64,000 nt of DNA from Marinovum sp034669705 (GTDB taxonomy: Bacteria; Pseudomonadota; Alphaproteobacteria; Rhodobacterales; Rhodobacteraceae): NCBI RefSeq assembly GCF_034669705.1, contig NZ_JAXMOR010000016.1, positions 1-64,000 of the forward strand, read 5' to 3'. The position numbers were made by a program, and so were the translations under genes. Below are positions 8,305-16,498 of this stretch, piece by piece (within the stretch, counting starts at the first letter, position 1; each line of letters begins with the position of its first letter). A model generated the notes under the pieces. The model did not search any database, was not told the DNA's origin, and was given only the letters and a program-made list of their open reading frames with translations.

Positions 8305-8817
8305 TCAACCCGTACGGTGCCGCAATTGCGTCAACGCGACCCCAGTCAGCAAAAGCGCAATACCGCTGAAAACGGTTCGGGCGATGTTCCAGCCCTGCCA
8401 GGGGGCTGAGTAGGCCTGCCAGATCTCCCGCGCTGCCTGCGAGTCGCCCGGAACATTCACTTCCGCGAGCGTCTCGTTCATCGGCACGTTGACCATCAAC
8501 GTGAGGATGAGCCCGCCGAGCAGGTACACCAGCGCCGCCCCGCCGAAAGCATATGAGGCCGGGCGCAGTTGCGCCTGTCGTGCCAGTAGAGCGGCGATCA
8601 ACAAGACAACTGGGGTGAGAAAGAACGCCGGAAAGAAGACTGCATTGCGCACCGAGGCATTCATCGCCTGCATGGCGGCGATGGCCACCGCAGGGTCGGC
8701 TGCGTCCAGCCCCCACATGGTCGAACAGACCCAGGCAAAAAAGAACCCGAAGATCGCGCCGCTCAAAAGCAGTGCAAGCAAGGCGACCGGGAGGAGTGCG
8801 TATCGGGTCATATTCAT
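8305..8817 (-). CDS. DUF1772 / anthrone-oxygenase-like membrane protein
   Basis: A 170-residue integral membrane protein with four predicted hydrophobic segments (about 7-32, 60-80, 90-112 and 145-165). The pattern, with a conserved NVPMNE between the third and fourth segments and a following W-x(5)-W segment, matches the DUF1772 family, whose fungal relatives are annotated as anthrone oxygenases. The bacterial role is unknown. The gene is divergent from a TetR-family regulator, and an inverted repeat between them suggests direct control. Confidence 0.75.
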   Translation of the reverse strand: MNMTRYALLPVALLALLLSGAIFGFFFAWVCSTMWGLDAADPAVAIAAMQAMNASVRNAVFFPAFFLTPVVLLIAALLARQAQLRPASYAFGGAALVYLLGGLILTLMVNVPMNETLAEVNVPGDSQAAREIWQAYSAPWQGWNIARTVFSGIALLLTGVALTQLRHRTG

Positions 8818-8852
8818 CCTCTTAAGCGTATTTGTGATTACGGCTTTGCATT

Positions 8853-8874
8853 ATCCGTAATTTGCGTTACGGAT
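8853..8874. promoter_or_regulatory. Inverted repeat between the DUF1772-like and TetR genes
   Basis: Perfect 8-bp arms ATCCGTAA (8853-8860) and TTACGGAT (8867-8874) are separated by six bases. A further half-site GATTACGG lies just to the left (8837-8844). Its position in the divergent promoter fits the operator of the adjacent TetR protein. Confidence 0.65.
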
Positions 8875-8895
8875 TCTGTCAACAAGGAGGTTCGG

Positions 8896-9513
8896 ATGCG
8901 AGAGGAAAACAAGTCGCTCCGCCAGCAGCAGATCGAAACTGCCGCTTACAGCCTGCTGGAAGAGAAGGGCTATGCCGGGACGTCCATGCTGGCGATTGCC
9001 AGAAAGGCACGCGCCTCCAACGAGACGCTCTATAATTGGTATGGTGACAAGCAGGGGCTGTTCAAAGCCCTCGTGACCCGCAACGCGGCCGAAGTGAAAT
9101 CGCTGCTGGAAGACGAACTGGCCGTAGAACAGCCCATGACAACGCTCGCGCGCTTCGGCCCGAAACTGCTGACCCTGTTGCTGGGGGACCGTGCCATCGC
9201 CTTGAACCGCGCGGCAGCGGCGGACCCCACCGGCGCGCTGGGTGCCGTGATCTCGCAAGCGGGTCGTGAAACTGTCCTGCCGTTATTGGTTCAGGTTCTC
9301 GAAGCGGCAAGGCGGCAGGGCGACTTGTCTTTCGACGAACCCGGGGATGCCGCATCGCTTTACATGAACTTGCTCGTAGGAGACCTGCAAATCCGACGCG
9401 TGATCGGCAGGGTGCCTGCACCCACGGATAGCTTTTGCGCGGAGCGATCGCGGCTTGCGCTGGCGCGTTTGTCGCTGTTGCTTGGCACAGTGTCCAAGGG
9501 GCTAAAGACCTGA
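8896..9513 (+). CDS. TetR/AcrR-family transcriptional regulator
   Basis: A 205-residue repressor. The N-terminal helix-turn-helix is clear: AAYSLLEEKGYAGTSMLAIA, then the recognition helix ending NETLYNWYGDKQGLFKALV (about residues 15-60). The C-terminal ligand-binding region resembles the AefR-like C-terminal domains. AAGGAGG (8884-8890) precedes the ATG at a good distance. It is divergent from the DUF1772-like and LysE genes and probably represses them and itself through the inverted repeat at 8853-8874. The inducer is unknown. Confidence 0.9.
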   Translation: MREENKSLRQQQIETAAYSLLEEKGYAGTSMLAIARKARASNETLYNWYGDKQGLFKALVTRNAAEVKSLLEDELAVEQPMTTLARFGPKLLTLLLGDRAIALNRAAAADPTGALGAVISQAGRETVLPLLVQVLEAARRQGDLSFDEPGDAASLYMNLLVGDLQIRRVIGRVPAPTDSFCAERSRLALARLSLLLGTVSKGLKT

Positions 9514-10166
9514 GGTGACCGAACTCAACGTCTGCACAAGCCAGCCGTTGGAGCCACCGCGGCGAAATTGCATTTCGTCCACAGTGTGGGCGCTCGTCTG
9601 CCCAAAAAAATGCTGGATCGTGTGGGAATTGCGGGTTTGGCGAAGCCGCAACCTAATGGCATGATCATGGGGCAACGTCCGGAGTGGGCCGCGCGCACTG
9701 AATAGCCCCGTGTATCGTTGCCGTAGTAATCCCGGAGGCAGACTGGCCATGGAAACGGGCACAGGGCATAGCGGATCTTGGAGCGGCTCCGGGACGAGCA
9801 CGGGTTCACCGGCGGCATCACGATCGTCACCGACTATGTCCGGGAGAAGAAGCGGCGGAACCGCGAGGTTTTCGTGCCGCTGGCGCCGGGACACGCACAG
9901 GCTGATTCCCGGCCGGCCGTATCGTTTTCCTGCCGACCCTGGCGGTCAGCCTCGCGGGCGATTGGCTCGGAGACCGGTTGGTTCCGATCGTAAACGACGC
10001 CGAACGCTGGAACCGGCACTGTCATTCAGAAGAAACGCCATGAGCTTTAAAAGTGAACCCATGGCTTCAGACGTCCGCGACACCGCCCAATTGATGCGAC
10101 GATGCTCACCTGTTGCGGGGCGGCGCAGAGGGCGGCGGACTCGGGCTGAGCACGCGTCCGATTGCC
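9514..10166. other. Gene-poor stretch with transposon debris
   Basis: About 650 bases without an intact gene. The only recognisable content is an IS21 IstA fragment around 9770-9910. The remainder shows no coding signature. Confidence 0.5.
9770..9910 (+). pseudogene. Remnant of an IS21-family transposase (IstA)
   Basis: The frame starting near 9778 reads ERLRDEHGFTGGITIVTDYV, then REKKRRNREVFVPL and PGHAQAD. This is the stretch just before the DDE catalytic region of IS21 IstA proteins (usual form: LRxEHGFxGxxxIVxDYVR...VFVPLxHPPGHAQVDFGE). The frame is closed by a stop just upstream and loses similarity after HAQAD, and neither IstB nor terminal repeats are visible. It is a short dead fragment. 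Confidence 0.75.
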
Positions 10167-11042
10167 TCAGACGCCGGCCACCCGCAAGACCGGCCCGGGA
10201 CCGAACGCGCCTTGCGCGCCGAGCAGGTTGCCGGCATGCGGTTGCTCGCACAGCTCTTCGGCCCCGAGGAACCGCCGCTGGCTGGTGACATAGAGCGTGT
10301 CATCCCCCCAAACCGCCATGGTCGGCCGGCGCACCGGCAAGGTGAGCCGCATGACGATATCGCCGCTGGCCGGATCAATCCGCAGCAGCTCTCCCGGTCC
10401 GACAAGCGCGAGCCAGAGCAGGCCTTCCGCGTCCATGCTCATCCCGTCGGGATGCGCGCCCTCGGGCAGGGTCAGGAGTGTGATCCGCCGCGCGATGCCG
10501 CCCTGTGCATCCAGCTCCAGCCGTTCCAATGTGCGGCTGGGCGTGTCGGTGAACCAGATCGCATCGGCCGTCGGGTCGCCGACGATGGCGTTGGGGATCG
10601 CGATGTCACTCAACACCTTCTCGATCCGGCCCTCCCGGTCGCGCCGGAACAGCCCGCCGGTCGGAATGCCGCGCCCGGACATGTCCATCGAGCCGAACCA
10701 GAGCCGACCCTGTCGATCCGGCTTGCCATCGTTGAGCCTGCGCTCCGGGGCATCGGCCTCTGTATCGCTGAGCTGGTCCCAGGTCATCGCCTCCGGGTCG
10801 AGGGCGAACAGGCCGTTTTCCAGCCCCAGCACCAGCCGCCCGCTTTCGCCGAGGGCAATCAGCCCGCATTGGCCGGGCAGGGCGATCATCGCGTCCGCGC
10901 CGCCCGGCACATGGCGCAGCAACCGCTGACCCTGGATGTCGGCCCACCAGAGGCAGCCGCGATCTGCGTCCCAGAGCGGCACCTCGGCAGTGAGCGCCAT
11001 GGCGTCGTGGCGCAGGGTGAAGTCGTAATTCATATCAGTCAT
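10167..11042 (-). CDS. SMP-30/gluconolactonase/LRE-family lactonase
   Basis: A 291-residue six-bladed beta-propeller hydrolase of the SMP-30 family, which opens sugar lactones to aldonic acids. The metal ligands expected from human SMP-30 (E18, N154, D204) appear as E20 (TAEVPLW), N151 (IPNAIV) and D199 (HPDGMSMD). The substrate residues R-x-N are at 102-104 (RLNDGKPD). All of this suggests an active enzyme. Its ATG overlaps the TGA of the upstream IclR-SMP-30 fusion gene by four bases (11039-11042), so the two are translationally coupled. Together with the divergent dehydratase and SDR it suggests oxidation of a sugar to a lactone, lactone opening and dehydration of the sugar acid. Confidence 0.9.
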   Translation of the reverse strand: MTDMNYDFTLRHDAMALTAEVPLWDADRGCLWWADIQGQRLLRHVPGGADAMIALPGQCGLIALGESGRLVLGLENGLFALDPEAMTWDQLSDTEADAPERRLNDGKPDRQGRLWFGSMDMSGRGIPTGGLFRRDREGRIEKVLSDIAIPNAIVGDPTADAIWFTDTPSRTLERLELDAQGGIARRITLLTLPEGAHPDGMSMDAEGLLWLALVGPGELLRIDPASGDIVMRLTLPVRRPTMAVWGDDTLYVTSQRRFLGAEELCEQPHAGNLLGAQGAFGPGPVLRVAGV

Positions 11043-12688
11043 GGTCTTTCCAGTTTCACACGGACAGGGGCGCGGCCTGCGACCTCGGGCTTCAGTTCGA
11101 TAAGCCGCCCCGAAAGCGGCGCGATGTCATTGTAGCCCGGCGGCAGGCGCAGGTAGGTCGAGGTCACGAACAGGCTGTCGAGATCCACCCCGCCAAAGGT
11201 CAGCGCCGTGGGCATGGGCACCGGCAGGGCGTGGCGGGCCAGTTCCTTGCCCTCGGTGTCCAGCCGGATCACCGACCAGCCGCCGCGCATTGCCACCCAG
11301 ATGCAATCCTCGGCGTCGATGGTCAGCCCGGCCGGCTGGCCTTGCGCCTCCGAGCCCTGCAGGAGTGCGCGTCGCGACACCGGCAGGCCATCGTCGCCCA
11401 GCTCATAGGCGATCAGCACGGCATGGCCCCCCTCACGGTCCTGCTCGGTCAGATAGGCGTGGCGGCCATCTGCGCTGAACACGGTGTTCTTGGGCAGAAA
11501 GATTTCGGGCACGATGATCTCGGGCGTCAGATCTGGGTGGATGCGATAGAGCGTGCCGCTCTTTTCGAGGTTGTCGAGCGGCATGGTGCCGACCCACATC
11601 CGCTGCTGCGGATCGACGCCGACGGTGTTGAAGCGGTTTTCGGGCCGATGCGCCTCCGGGTCGATCAGCGCAGTCTGCGCGCCGCTCGCCGGATCGAACA
11701 GCGACAGCCCGTTCTCGCCGCTCAGCAACAGCTCCGCGCCGGTGGTCAGGGCCAGCCCGCCGGTCAGCCCCTCCAGAAGGGTGCGGCCGCTTTGGCCGGT
11801 CTCGACGTCCAGCCAGCGCAGGGCGGGCGCCAGCACGTCCAGCCACCACAGCCGCCCGGTTTGCGCGCACCAGCTGGGGCTTTCGCCGACGTAATCGCGC
11901 CCGGTGTCATGGACGCGGCCCGTGAAGCCGGTCTTCGGGCGCGGCGCAATCCCCTGTTCGTTCAGCCGCTGGGTGACGCCCACGTGATGCGAGGCCCGGC
12001 GCGCGGCTTCGCGGATCATCTGGCCGGCCTCGTGCAGCTTTTCGGGTCTGGTGCCGGCCGCGTCGAACTGGCAGCAGAGCGCGCCGACCACCGTGCCTTC
12101 GCCGTCGAGCACCGAGGCCGCGACCGCCAGCGGATCGCCGTAGCTGGCGACATAGCCCAGCGCGCGGGCCTTGCTGAGGATGCGTTGCAGATCGGCGGAC
12201 CATTCGTTCTTTTGACCCGCCGGGCGGCCGGCCAGGATCGCCTGTCCCGGCGTGCTGTCTTCGATCGACAGGCGTGGCCAGACCCGCACGGTGCGCCCGG
12301 CAGGATCGGCGGCGTCCAGTACAAAGACCGAATCGTCGTCGCTGACATAGAGGCAGCAGGGCACCTTGAGCAGCTGCGACAGCCGCGACATCTCGGCCTG
12401 ACAGGCGCGCACGGTGGCATCGCGGTCCAGCGCGCCGCGGGCCAGCGACATCACCGTTGCGCCGATCGCATAGCGCCGGGTGTCGCGGTCATAGCGGACG
12501 AGCCGGCGCGAGCGCAGAGCCGAAAGCAAACGATGGAGCGAGCCCTTGGACAGGTCGAGGTGATCCTGGATCTGCCGGAATGTCAGGGGTGAGGACCGGC
12601 CCAGCAGCAGCAAGAGGTCAATGCCACGGGTCAGCGACTGTGCGCCCGGCACATCCTCGGCGTTTTCCAGCGGGTCGTCGATCTGCAT
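11039..12688 (-). CDS. IclR transcriptional regulator fused to an SMP-30-like domain
   Basis: A 549-residue fusion. Residues about 15-80 are an IclR winged helix (SLTRGIDLLLLL, recognition segment LSKGSLHRLLSALRSRRLVRY) and 85-240 the IclR effector domain (ALGYVASYGDPLAVAASVLD). From about 258 to 549 follows a complete SMP-30 propeller. In it E269 (VGESPSW), R352/N354 (NRFN) and N401 (LPKNTVF) keep the family positions, but the PDG aspartate equivalent to D199 of the neighbouring lactonase is replaced by A453 (QPAGLTID). The propeller may therefore bind rather than hydrolyse a lactone. The start is set by GGAGGAGAGG before the ATG at 12688; a longer upstream frame overlaps the divergent gene and is rejected. 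It is the first gene of the operon with the active lactonase and probably controls the divergent dehydratase operon. Confidence 0.88.
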   Translation of the reverse strand: MQIDDPLENAEDVPGAQSLTRGIDLLLLLGRSSPLTFRQIQDHLDLSKGSLHRLLSALRSRRLVRYDRDTRRYAIGATVMSLARGALDRDATVRACQAEMSRLSQLLKVPCCLYVSDDDSVFVLDAADPAGRTVRVWPRLSIEDSTPGQAILAGRPAGQKNEWSADLQRILSKARALGYVASYGDPLAVAASVLDGEGTVVGALCCQFDAAGTRPEKLHEAGQMIREAARRASHHVGVTQRLNEQGIAPRPKTGFTGRVHDTGRDYVGESPSWCAQTGRLWWLDVLAPALRWLDVETGQSGRTLLEGLTGGLALTTGAELLLSGENGLSLFDPASGAQTALIDPEAHRPENRFNTVGVDPQQRMWVGTMPLDNLEKSGTLYRIHPDLTPEIIVPEIFLPKNTVFSADGRHAYLTEQDREGGHAVLIAYELGDDGLPVSRRALLQGSEAQGQPAGLTIDAEDCIWVAMRGGWSVIRLDTEGKELARHALPVPMPTALTFGGVDLDSLFVTSTYLRLPPGYNDIAPLSGRLIELKPEVAGRAPVRVKLERP

Positions 12689-12772
12689 GGCGTCCTCTCC
12701 TCCGTCTGCCCATGTATCACATAAGGGAAGCTTTGCGTGCAATGGGTCACATGTTGACACGGACGAAAAAAC

Positions 12773-12789
12773 GTTCCACATTGTGGTAC
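12773..12789. promoter_or_regulatory. Candidate IclR operator in the divergent promoter
   Basis: GTTCCACATTGTGGTAC is a near-perfect 17-bp palindrome, with the inner 11 bases CCACATTGTGG perfect. It lies 11 bases before the dehydratase start and between it and the divergent IclR-SMP-30 gene. IclR proteins usually bind short palindromes of this kind. Confidence 0.6.
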
Positions 12790-12799
12790 GGAGGATGAA

Positions 12800-13981
12800 A
12801 TGACCCCAACCGCGACCCTTTCCGAGATCACGCTTTGGCGTGCCGATGTTTCGGCCAAAACCACCTGGCTGCTGCTGTGCCTGCGCGATGCGGCGGGCAA
12901 CGAGGGCTGGGGCGAAGCCACGTCTTTTGGCAATGAGGTCGAGATTGCCGGGCTGGCCGCTCATCTGCGCGACCTCCTGAACTCCGAGGCCATCCGCGGC
13001 GTGCAGCCGCTTCTGGCCGCCCTGCGCCAGTCCGAAATCGCTCCGGGCCGCCGCGCGCTTCTGAGCGCGCTTGAGCAGGCCGGGCTGGATCTTGCGGCGC
13101 GTCGGGCTGGCCTTCCGCTGGCCGAAATCATGGGCGGCGCGCGCTGCGACGCGGTGCCGTTCTATGCCAATATCAACCGCGGCATTTCTGATCGCAGCCC
13201 CAAAGGCTTCGCTGATCGTGCCCGTGCCATGATCGAGACCACCGGCGCCTGCGCGGTCAAGATCGCGCCGTTTGATGGCTACCGCTGGGACCGGCTTGAT
13301 TGGCCCGAACGGCGCGCGGTGATGGAGCAGGGCTTTGCCCGGGTCGACGCCGTGCGGCAGGCGCTGGCCGGCACGGCCGATGTCTTTGTCGATTGTCACG
13401 CAAGGTTCGACCTTCAGGGCGCGCGCACAGTGATTGCAGAGCTTTGCCGCATCGGTGTCGCCTGGATCGAAGAGCCTGCCGACATGCACCTTGTTGCGCC
13501 CGAGGATCAACGCCGGTTGCGGGCGGCCTGCCATTCCGGCGGCGCGCGTCTGGCCGGGGGGGAAAACGTCACCGATTGCGCCGGGATGGCGGCCTTGCTG
13601 GCGGATGGCGGACATGATGTCGTGCTGCCCGATCTGCGCCTGACCGGCGTTCAGGAAGGCGTGGCCATGCTGCGCCTCGCGGCGGCCTCGGGTGTCGCGG
13701 CAAGCCTGCACAACCCGGTGGGCCCGGTGCTCGATGCGATTTCGGTCGAGGTCGCGGCGAGCCTGCCGGCCTTCTTGATCCTTGAGCGGCAGATCGGCGA
13801 ATCCGACCTGACCGCCCGCATTCGCCCCGATCCTGCCGCGCAGGCCAAGGGCCGCGTTGCGATCTCTGACACGGCCGGTTTCGGCTTTGTCCCGGACACA
13901 TCGGCACTGGACACAACCCGCGCCGCGACGCCCGGGCTGGCCTCTTTCACCGGAACCCCCGGCGCGGGGCCGGACGCATGA
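12800..13981 (+). CDS. Enolase-superfamily sugar-acid dehydratase (mandelate racemase/muconate lactonizing enzyme family)
   Basis: A 393-residue enolase-superfamily enzyme with an N-terminal capping domain and a C-terminal barrel. The three metal ligands fit D198 (FVDCH), E224 (WIEEP) and E255 (AGGEN). Candidate acid/base residues are K154 (AVKIAPF) and a D278 (LPDLRLTG) / H304 (SLHNP) dyad, as in the mandelate-racemase subgroup. Such enzymes abstract the proton alpha to a carboxylate, most often dehydrating aldonic or aldaric acids. GGAGG (12790-12794) precedes the ATG, and the TGA overlaps the ATG of the SDR gene (13978-13981). The context (lactonase, SDR, Tct importer) supports sugar-acid catabolism; the exact substrate is unknown. 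The last 30 or so residues are low-complexity and poorly conserved. Confidence 0.85.
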   Translation: MTPTATLSEITLWRADVSAKTTWLLLCLRDAAGNEGWGEATSFGNEVEIAGLAAHLRDLLNSEAIRGVQPLLAALRQSEIAPGRRALLSALEQAGLDLAARRAGLPLAEIMGGARCDAVPFYANINRGISDRSPKGFADRARAMIETTGACAVKIAPFDGYRWDRLDWPERRAVMEQGFARVDAVRQALAGTADVFVDCHARFDLQGARTVIAELCRIGVAWIEEPADMHLVAPEDQRRLRAACHSGGARLAGGENVTDCAGMAALLADGGHDVVLPDLRLTGVQEGVAMLRLAAASGVAASLHNPVGPVLDAISVEVAASLPAFLILERQIGESDLTARIRPDPAAQAKGRVAISDTAGFGFVPDTSALDTTRAATPGLASFTGTPGAGPDA

Positions 13982-14841
13982 ACGACAAGGACACCGCCAT
14001 GATTACCGACGCAGGCTTCTCGGGCCGCACCGCTCTCGTGACCGGAGCAAGCCGCGGCATCGCTGCCGCCATCGCCAAGGGGCTGGCCGGGCAGGGTGCC
14101 CGTGTGGCGATCAGCTACGCAGCCTCGGCCGACAGGGCCGCCGGGCATGAGGGCGCCGCCGACAGGCTGGTCGAGGAGATCAAGGCCGCCGGCGGCGAGG
14201 CCATCGCCATCGAAAGCGACATCGCCCAGCCGGGGGCCGCAGAGCGCCTTGTGGCGGAGTGCGAACAGCGCTTCGGGGCCATCGACACGCTGGTGCTGTC
14301 GGCCAGCGCGCAGGTCAACAAGGTGTTCTGGCGTCAGACCCCGTCGGATATCGCCACGCAATTGCAGGTCAATCTTACCGCCAATGTGGCTTTGCTGCAG
14401 GCGGTGCTGCCGCGCATGCAGGCCGAACACTACGGGCGCATCCTGACCATCGGCTCGGTGCAGGAAGTGGCGCCGGGGGCGGAGATGCCGATCTATGCCA
14501 TGACCAAGGCGGCGCTGCGCAACCTCGTAGAGAACCTTGCCGTGCAATGCGCGCGCGATAACGTGATGATCAACAATATCGCGCCCGGCCTGATCCAGAC
14601 CGACCGCAATGCCTTTCGCCGCCAGGACCGCACCGAATGGCAGGCGTTCATCCGCAGCGCCAATCCCGCCGGTCGCGCGGGTCAGCCGCAGGACGTGGTG
14701 CGCCCGGCGCTGTTCCTGCTGGCGCCAGACAATACCTTTACCACCGGCACCACCGTCTATGTCGCCGGCGCGGCGCAGGTCGCCCGGTCCAGCAGCGACG
14801 CGGCCTGTGCCGCAAGCCCCGCGATGCAAGACGCATCCTGA
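13978..14841 (+). CDS. Short-chain dehydrogenase/reductase (SDR)
   Basis: A 287-residue classical SDR. The cofactor motif TGASRGI lies at 22-28, and the catalytic S160, Y173 and K177 (GSVQ, YAMTK) are intact. The usual NNAG structural motif is altered to LSAS (108-111). The last 25 or so residues extend beyond the usual end. It is coupled to the dehydratase gene by an ATGA overlap. A likely role is NAD(P)-dependent oxidation of a sugar or reduction of the keto product, but which one is inference. Confidence 0.85.
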   Translation: MNDKDTAMITDAGFSGRTALVTGASRGIAAAIAKGLAGQGARVAISYAASADRAAGHEGAADRLVEEIKAAGGEAIAIESDIAQPGAAERLVAECEQRFGAIDTLVLSASAQVNKVFWRQTPSDIATQLQVNLTANVALLQAVLPRMQAEHYGRILTIGSVQEVAPGAEMPIYAMTKAALRNLVENLAVQCARDNVMINNIAPGLIQTDRNAFRRQDRTEWQAFIRSANPAGRAGQPQDVVRPALFLLAPDNTFTTGTTVYVAGAAQVARSSSDAACAASPAMQDAS

Positions 14842-14883
14842 ATTCCGACACATCCACACAAGCTGAAATCCAAGGGAGGACCC

Positions 14884-15882
14884 ATGCTTAAAACCCTCAT
14901 CAAAACCGCCGCCGTCGCGGCCCTGATCGGCCCCATTGCGGGCGCGGCCAGTGCCGCCGAGGATTACCCCTCGCGCAACATCGAGATGATGTTCCCCTGG
15001 GGGCCGGGCTCGGCCTTTGCCATGGCGCAGATCATCACCAATGCCATGGGCGACGAGCTGGGCACCAATATCTCGGTGGTCTCGACCCCCGGTGCGGCCG
15101 GTGTGAAATCCTTTAACACCGCGCTGGAGAAACCCGCCGACGGCTATACCCTGATTGACGGCTGGGTCGCGCCGCTGGTGCTGCAGCCGCTGGCCGGCAA
15201 CACCGAGTTCACCCACACCGATTTCACCCCGCTGTGGTCGGCCACCCGCGTGCCCTTTGCCGTGGTGGTGCGCAAGGACGACGCGCGCTTCCCCGACTAC
15301 GACGCCTTCATCCAGTACCTGAAGGACAACCCGGGCAAGGCGCGCTATTCCTCGGGCTCCATCGGCAATATCCCGCATATGGTGCTGGCCAAGATGATGC
15401 AGACCGAGGGCGTCTATGCCCGCAACATCCCCTATCCGCAGGACGGCGATGCCTTCAAGGACCTGCGCGGCGGGCTGCTCGACTTCAGCTTCAACGACCC
15501 GATCACCTTCCAGTCAAACAAGGACGCCTTCAAGACCCTCGTCGCCTTCACCAACGAGGAAGAGGTGGCCGCGGCCTATGACGAGAACACGCCGACGCTC
15601 GACGACGTGGGTGTTGATATCGGCCTGACCGGGCTTGCACCGTCGGGCTGGAACTGGTTCCTCGTCCACAAGGACACGCCCGAGGACGTGGTGGCCAAGC
15701 TCAACACCGCGATGGAAGCGGCGCTGAAGCGCCCCGAGGTGCAGGAAAAGCTGAAGGCGGCGGGCTTCCTGCCCACCATGTACCCGCCGGAGCGCTACGA
15801 AGAGATCGTCGGCCCCATCGGTGACCAGATCGCGGCCGCCAAGGACGCCATCACCTGGGAAGCCGAACAGCTGAAGAAGTAA
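14884..15882 (+). CDS. Tripartite tricarboxylate transporter substrate-binding protein (TctC/Bug), set 1
   Basis: A 332-residue periplasmic binding protein of the Bug/TctC family. The signal peptide is 1-24 (cleavage after ASA), followed by the family start YPSRNIEMMFPWGPG. Later motifs such as PADGYTLIDG and RYSSGSIGNIPHM are typical. AAGGGAGGA (14873-14881) precedes the start. It delivers an unknown carboxylate (inferred to be a sugar acid from its operon) to the TctA/TctB permease encoded next. It closely resembles the third binding protein in this window (45021-46010), sharing long runs such as WVAPLVLQPL and YARNIPY. Confidence 0.92.
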   Translation: MLKTLIKTAAVAALIGPIAGAASAAEDYPSRNIEMMFPWGPGSAFAMAQIITNAMGDELGTNISVVSTPGAAGVKSFNTALEKPADGYTLIDGWVAPLVLQPLAGNTEFTHTDFTPLWSATRVPFAVVVRKDDARFPDYDAFIQYLKDNPGKARYSSGSIGNIPHMVLAKMMQTEGVYARNIPYPQDGDAFKDLRGGLLDFSFNDPITFQSNKDAFKTLVAFTNEEEVAAAYDENTPTLDDVGVDIGLTGLAPSGWNWFLVHKDTPEDVVAKLNTAMEAALKRPEVQEKLKAAGFLPTMYPPERYEEIVGPIGDQIAAAKDAITWEAEQLKK

Positions 15883-15898
15883 CCCACTCACGAAAACA

Positions 15899-15928
15899 GG
15901 GGCCGTCCCGGCAATATCGGTGCGGCCC
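15899..15928 (+). promoter_or_regulatory. Hairpin between binding-protein and permease genes (set 1)
   Basis: GGGCCG (15900-15905) pairs with CGGCCC (15923-15928), with an inner CCG/CGG pair-block in the loop. Placed between tctC and tctB without a T-run, it is likely to act as a 3' mRNA stabiliser or partial terminator that lets the binding protein be made in excess. Confidence 0.45.
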
Positions 15929-15951
15929 ACTTTGCAAGCGGGGAGGCGCAA

Positions 15952-16494
15952 ATGAGCGCGACACAGAATTCACGGCGCGATCCGGACACCGACGTGGTGG
16001 CCCGCGTGGCATTGGGCGAATGGCTGCTGCTGGCGGCCTTCGTGGCCCTTGCGCTCTTCGTGCATCAACAGATTCTCGGCCCGCTGACCGATGAGGGCTA
16101 CGCCAGCGGCGATGCGGTCAACAACGCGGCGCTGTTTCCGCGACTGGTGGCCAACCTCATCCTCGGGCTCTGCGCGCTGCAACTGGTGCAGCTTCTGCGC
16201 CGCCGGGTGCGGCTGAGCCCCGAATTTCTCCACCCCGCGACCCGCGAGACCGTCTGGCGCTGCCTCGTGGCCTCGGCCGTGCTCTTCGCCTACGTGCTGG
16301 GCCTGCCGCTGCTGGGGTTCTACCCCGCGACCGGTGCTTTCCTGCTGGCGCTGTTCCTGCTGCTCAAGGCGCGGCCGGTGTGGATCGCGGCGCTGGTTGC
16401 CGTGCTGCTGACCTTCGTGGTCGGCTACGTCTTCGAAGAGCTTCTGCGCGTGGTGCTGCCACAGGGGCGGCTCGGCCTCCCGGGACAAGGATAA
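15952..16494 (+). CDS. Tripartite tricarboxylate transporter small permease subunit (TctB), set 1
   Basis: A 180-residue membrane protein with four hydrophobic segments (about 20-42, 65-85, 100-125 and 138-165), the usual TctB size and layout. The sequence ends with FEELLRVVLPQGRLGLPGQG, a typical TctB ending. It lies between the binding-protein gene and the large subunit gene, five bases before the latter. It is the small membrane partner of the secondary importer. Confidence 0.88.
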   Translation: MSATQNSRRDPDTDVVARVALGEWLLLAAFVALALFVHQQILGPLTDEGYASGDAVNNAALFPRLVANLILGLCALQLVQLLRRRVRLSPEFLHPATRETVWRCLVASAVLFAYVLGLPLLGFYPATGAFLLALFLLLKARPVWIAALVAVLLTFVVGYVFEELLRVVLPQGRLGLPGQG

Positions 16495-16498
16495 CCGC

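Noticed and set aside
11039..13711. Much longer version (890 codons) of the IclR-SMP-30 gene
   Set aside because: The extra N-terminal part is antisense to the dehydratase gene and shows no domain; the ATG at 12688 has a strong ribosome site.
13651..15378. 575-codon open frame antisense to the SDR and TctC genes
   Set aside because: Low-complexity, His/Gly/Arg-rich shadow of two clear plus-strand genes.
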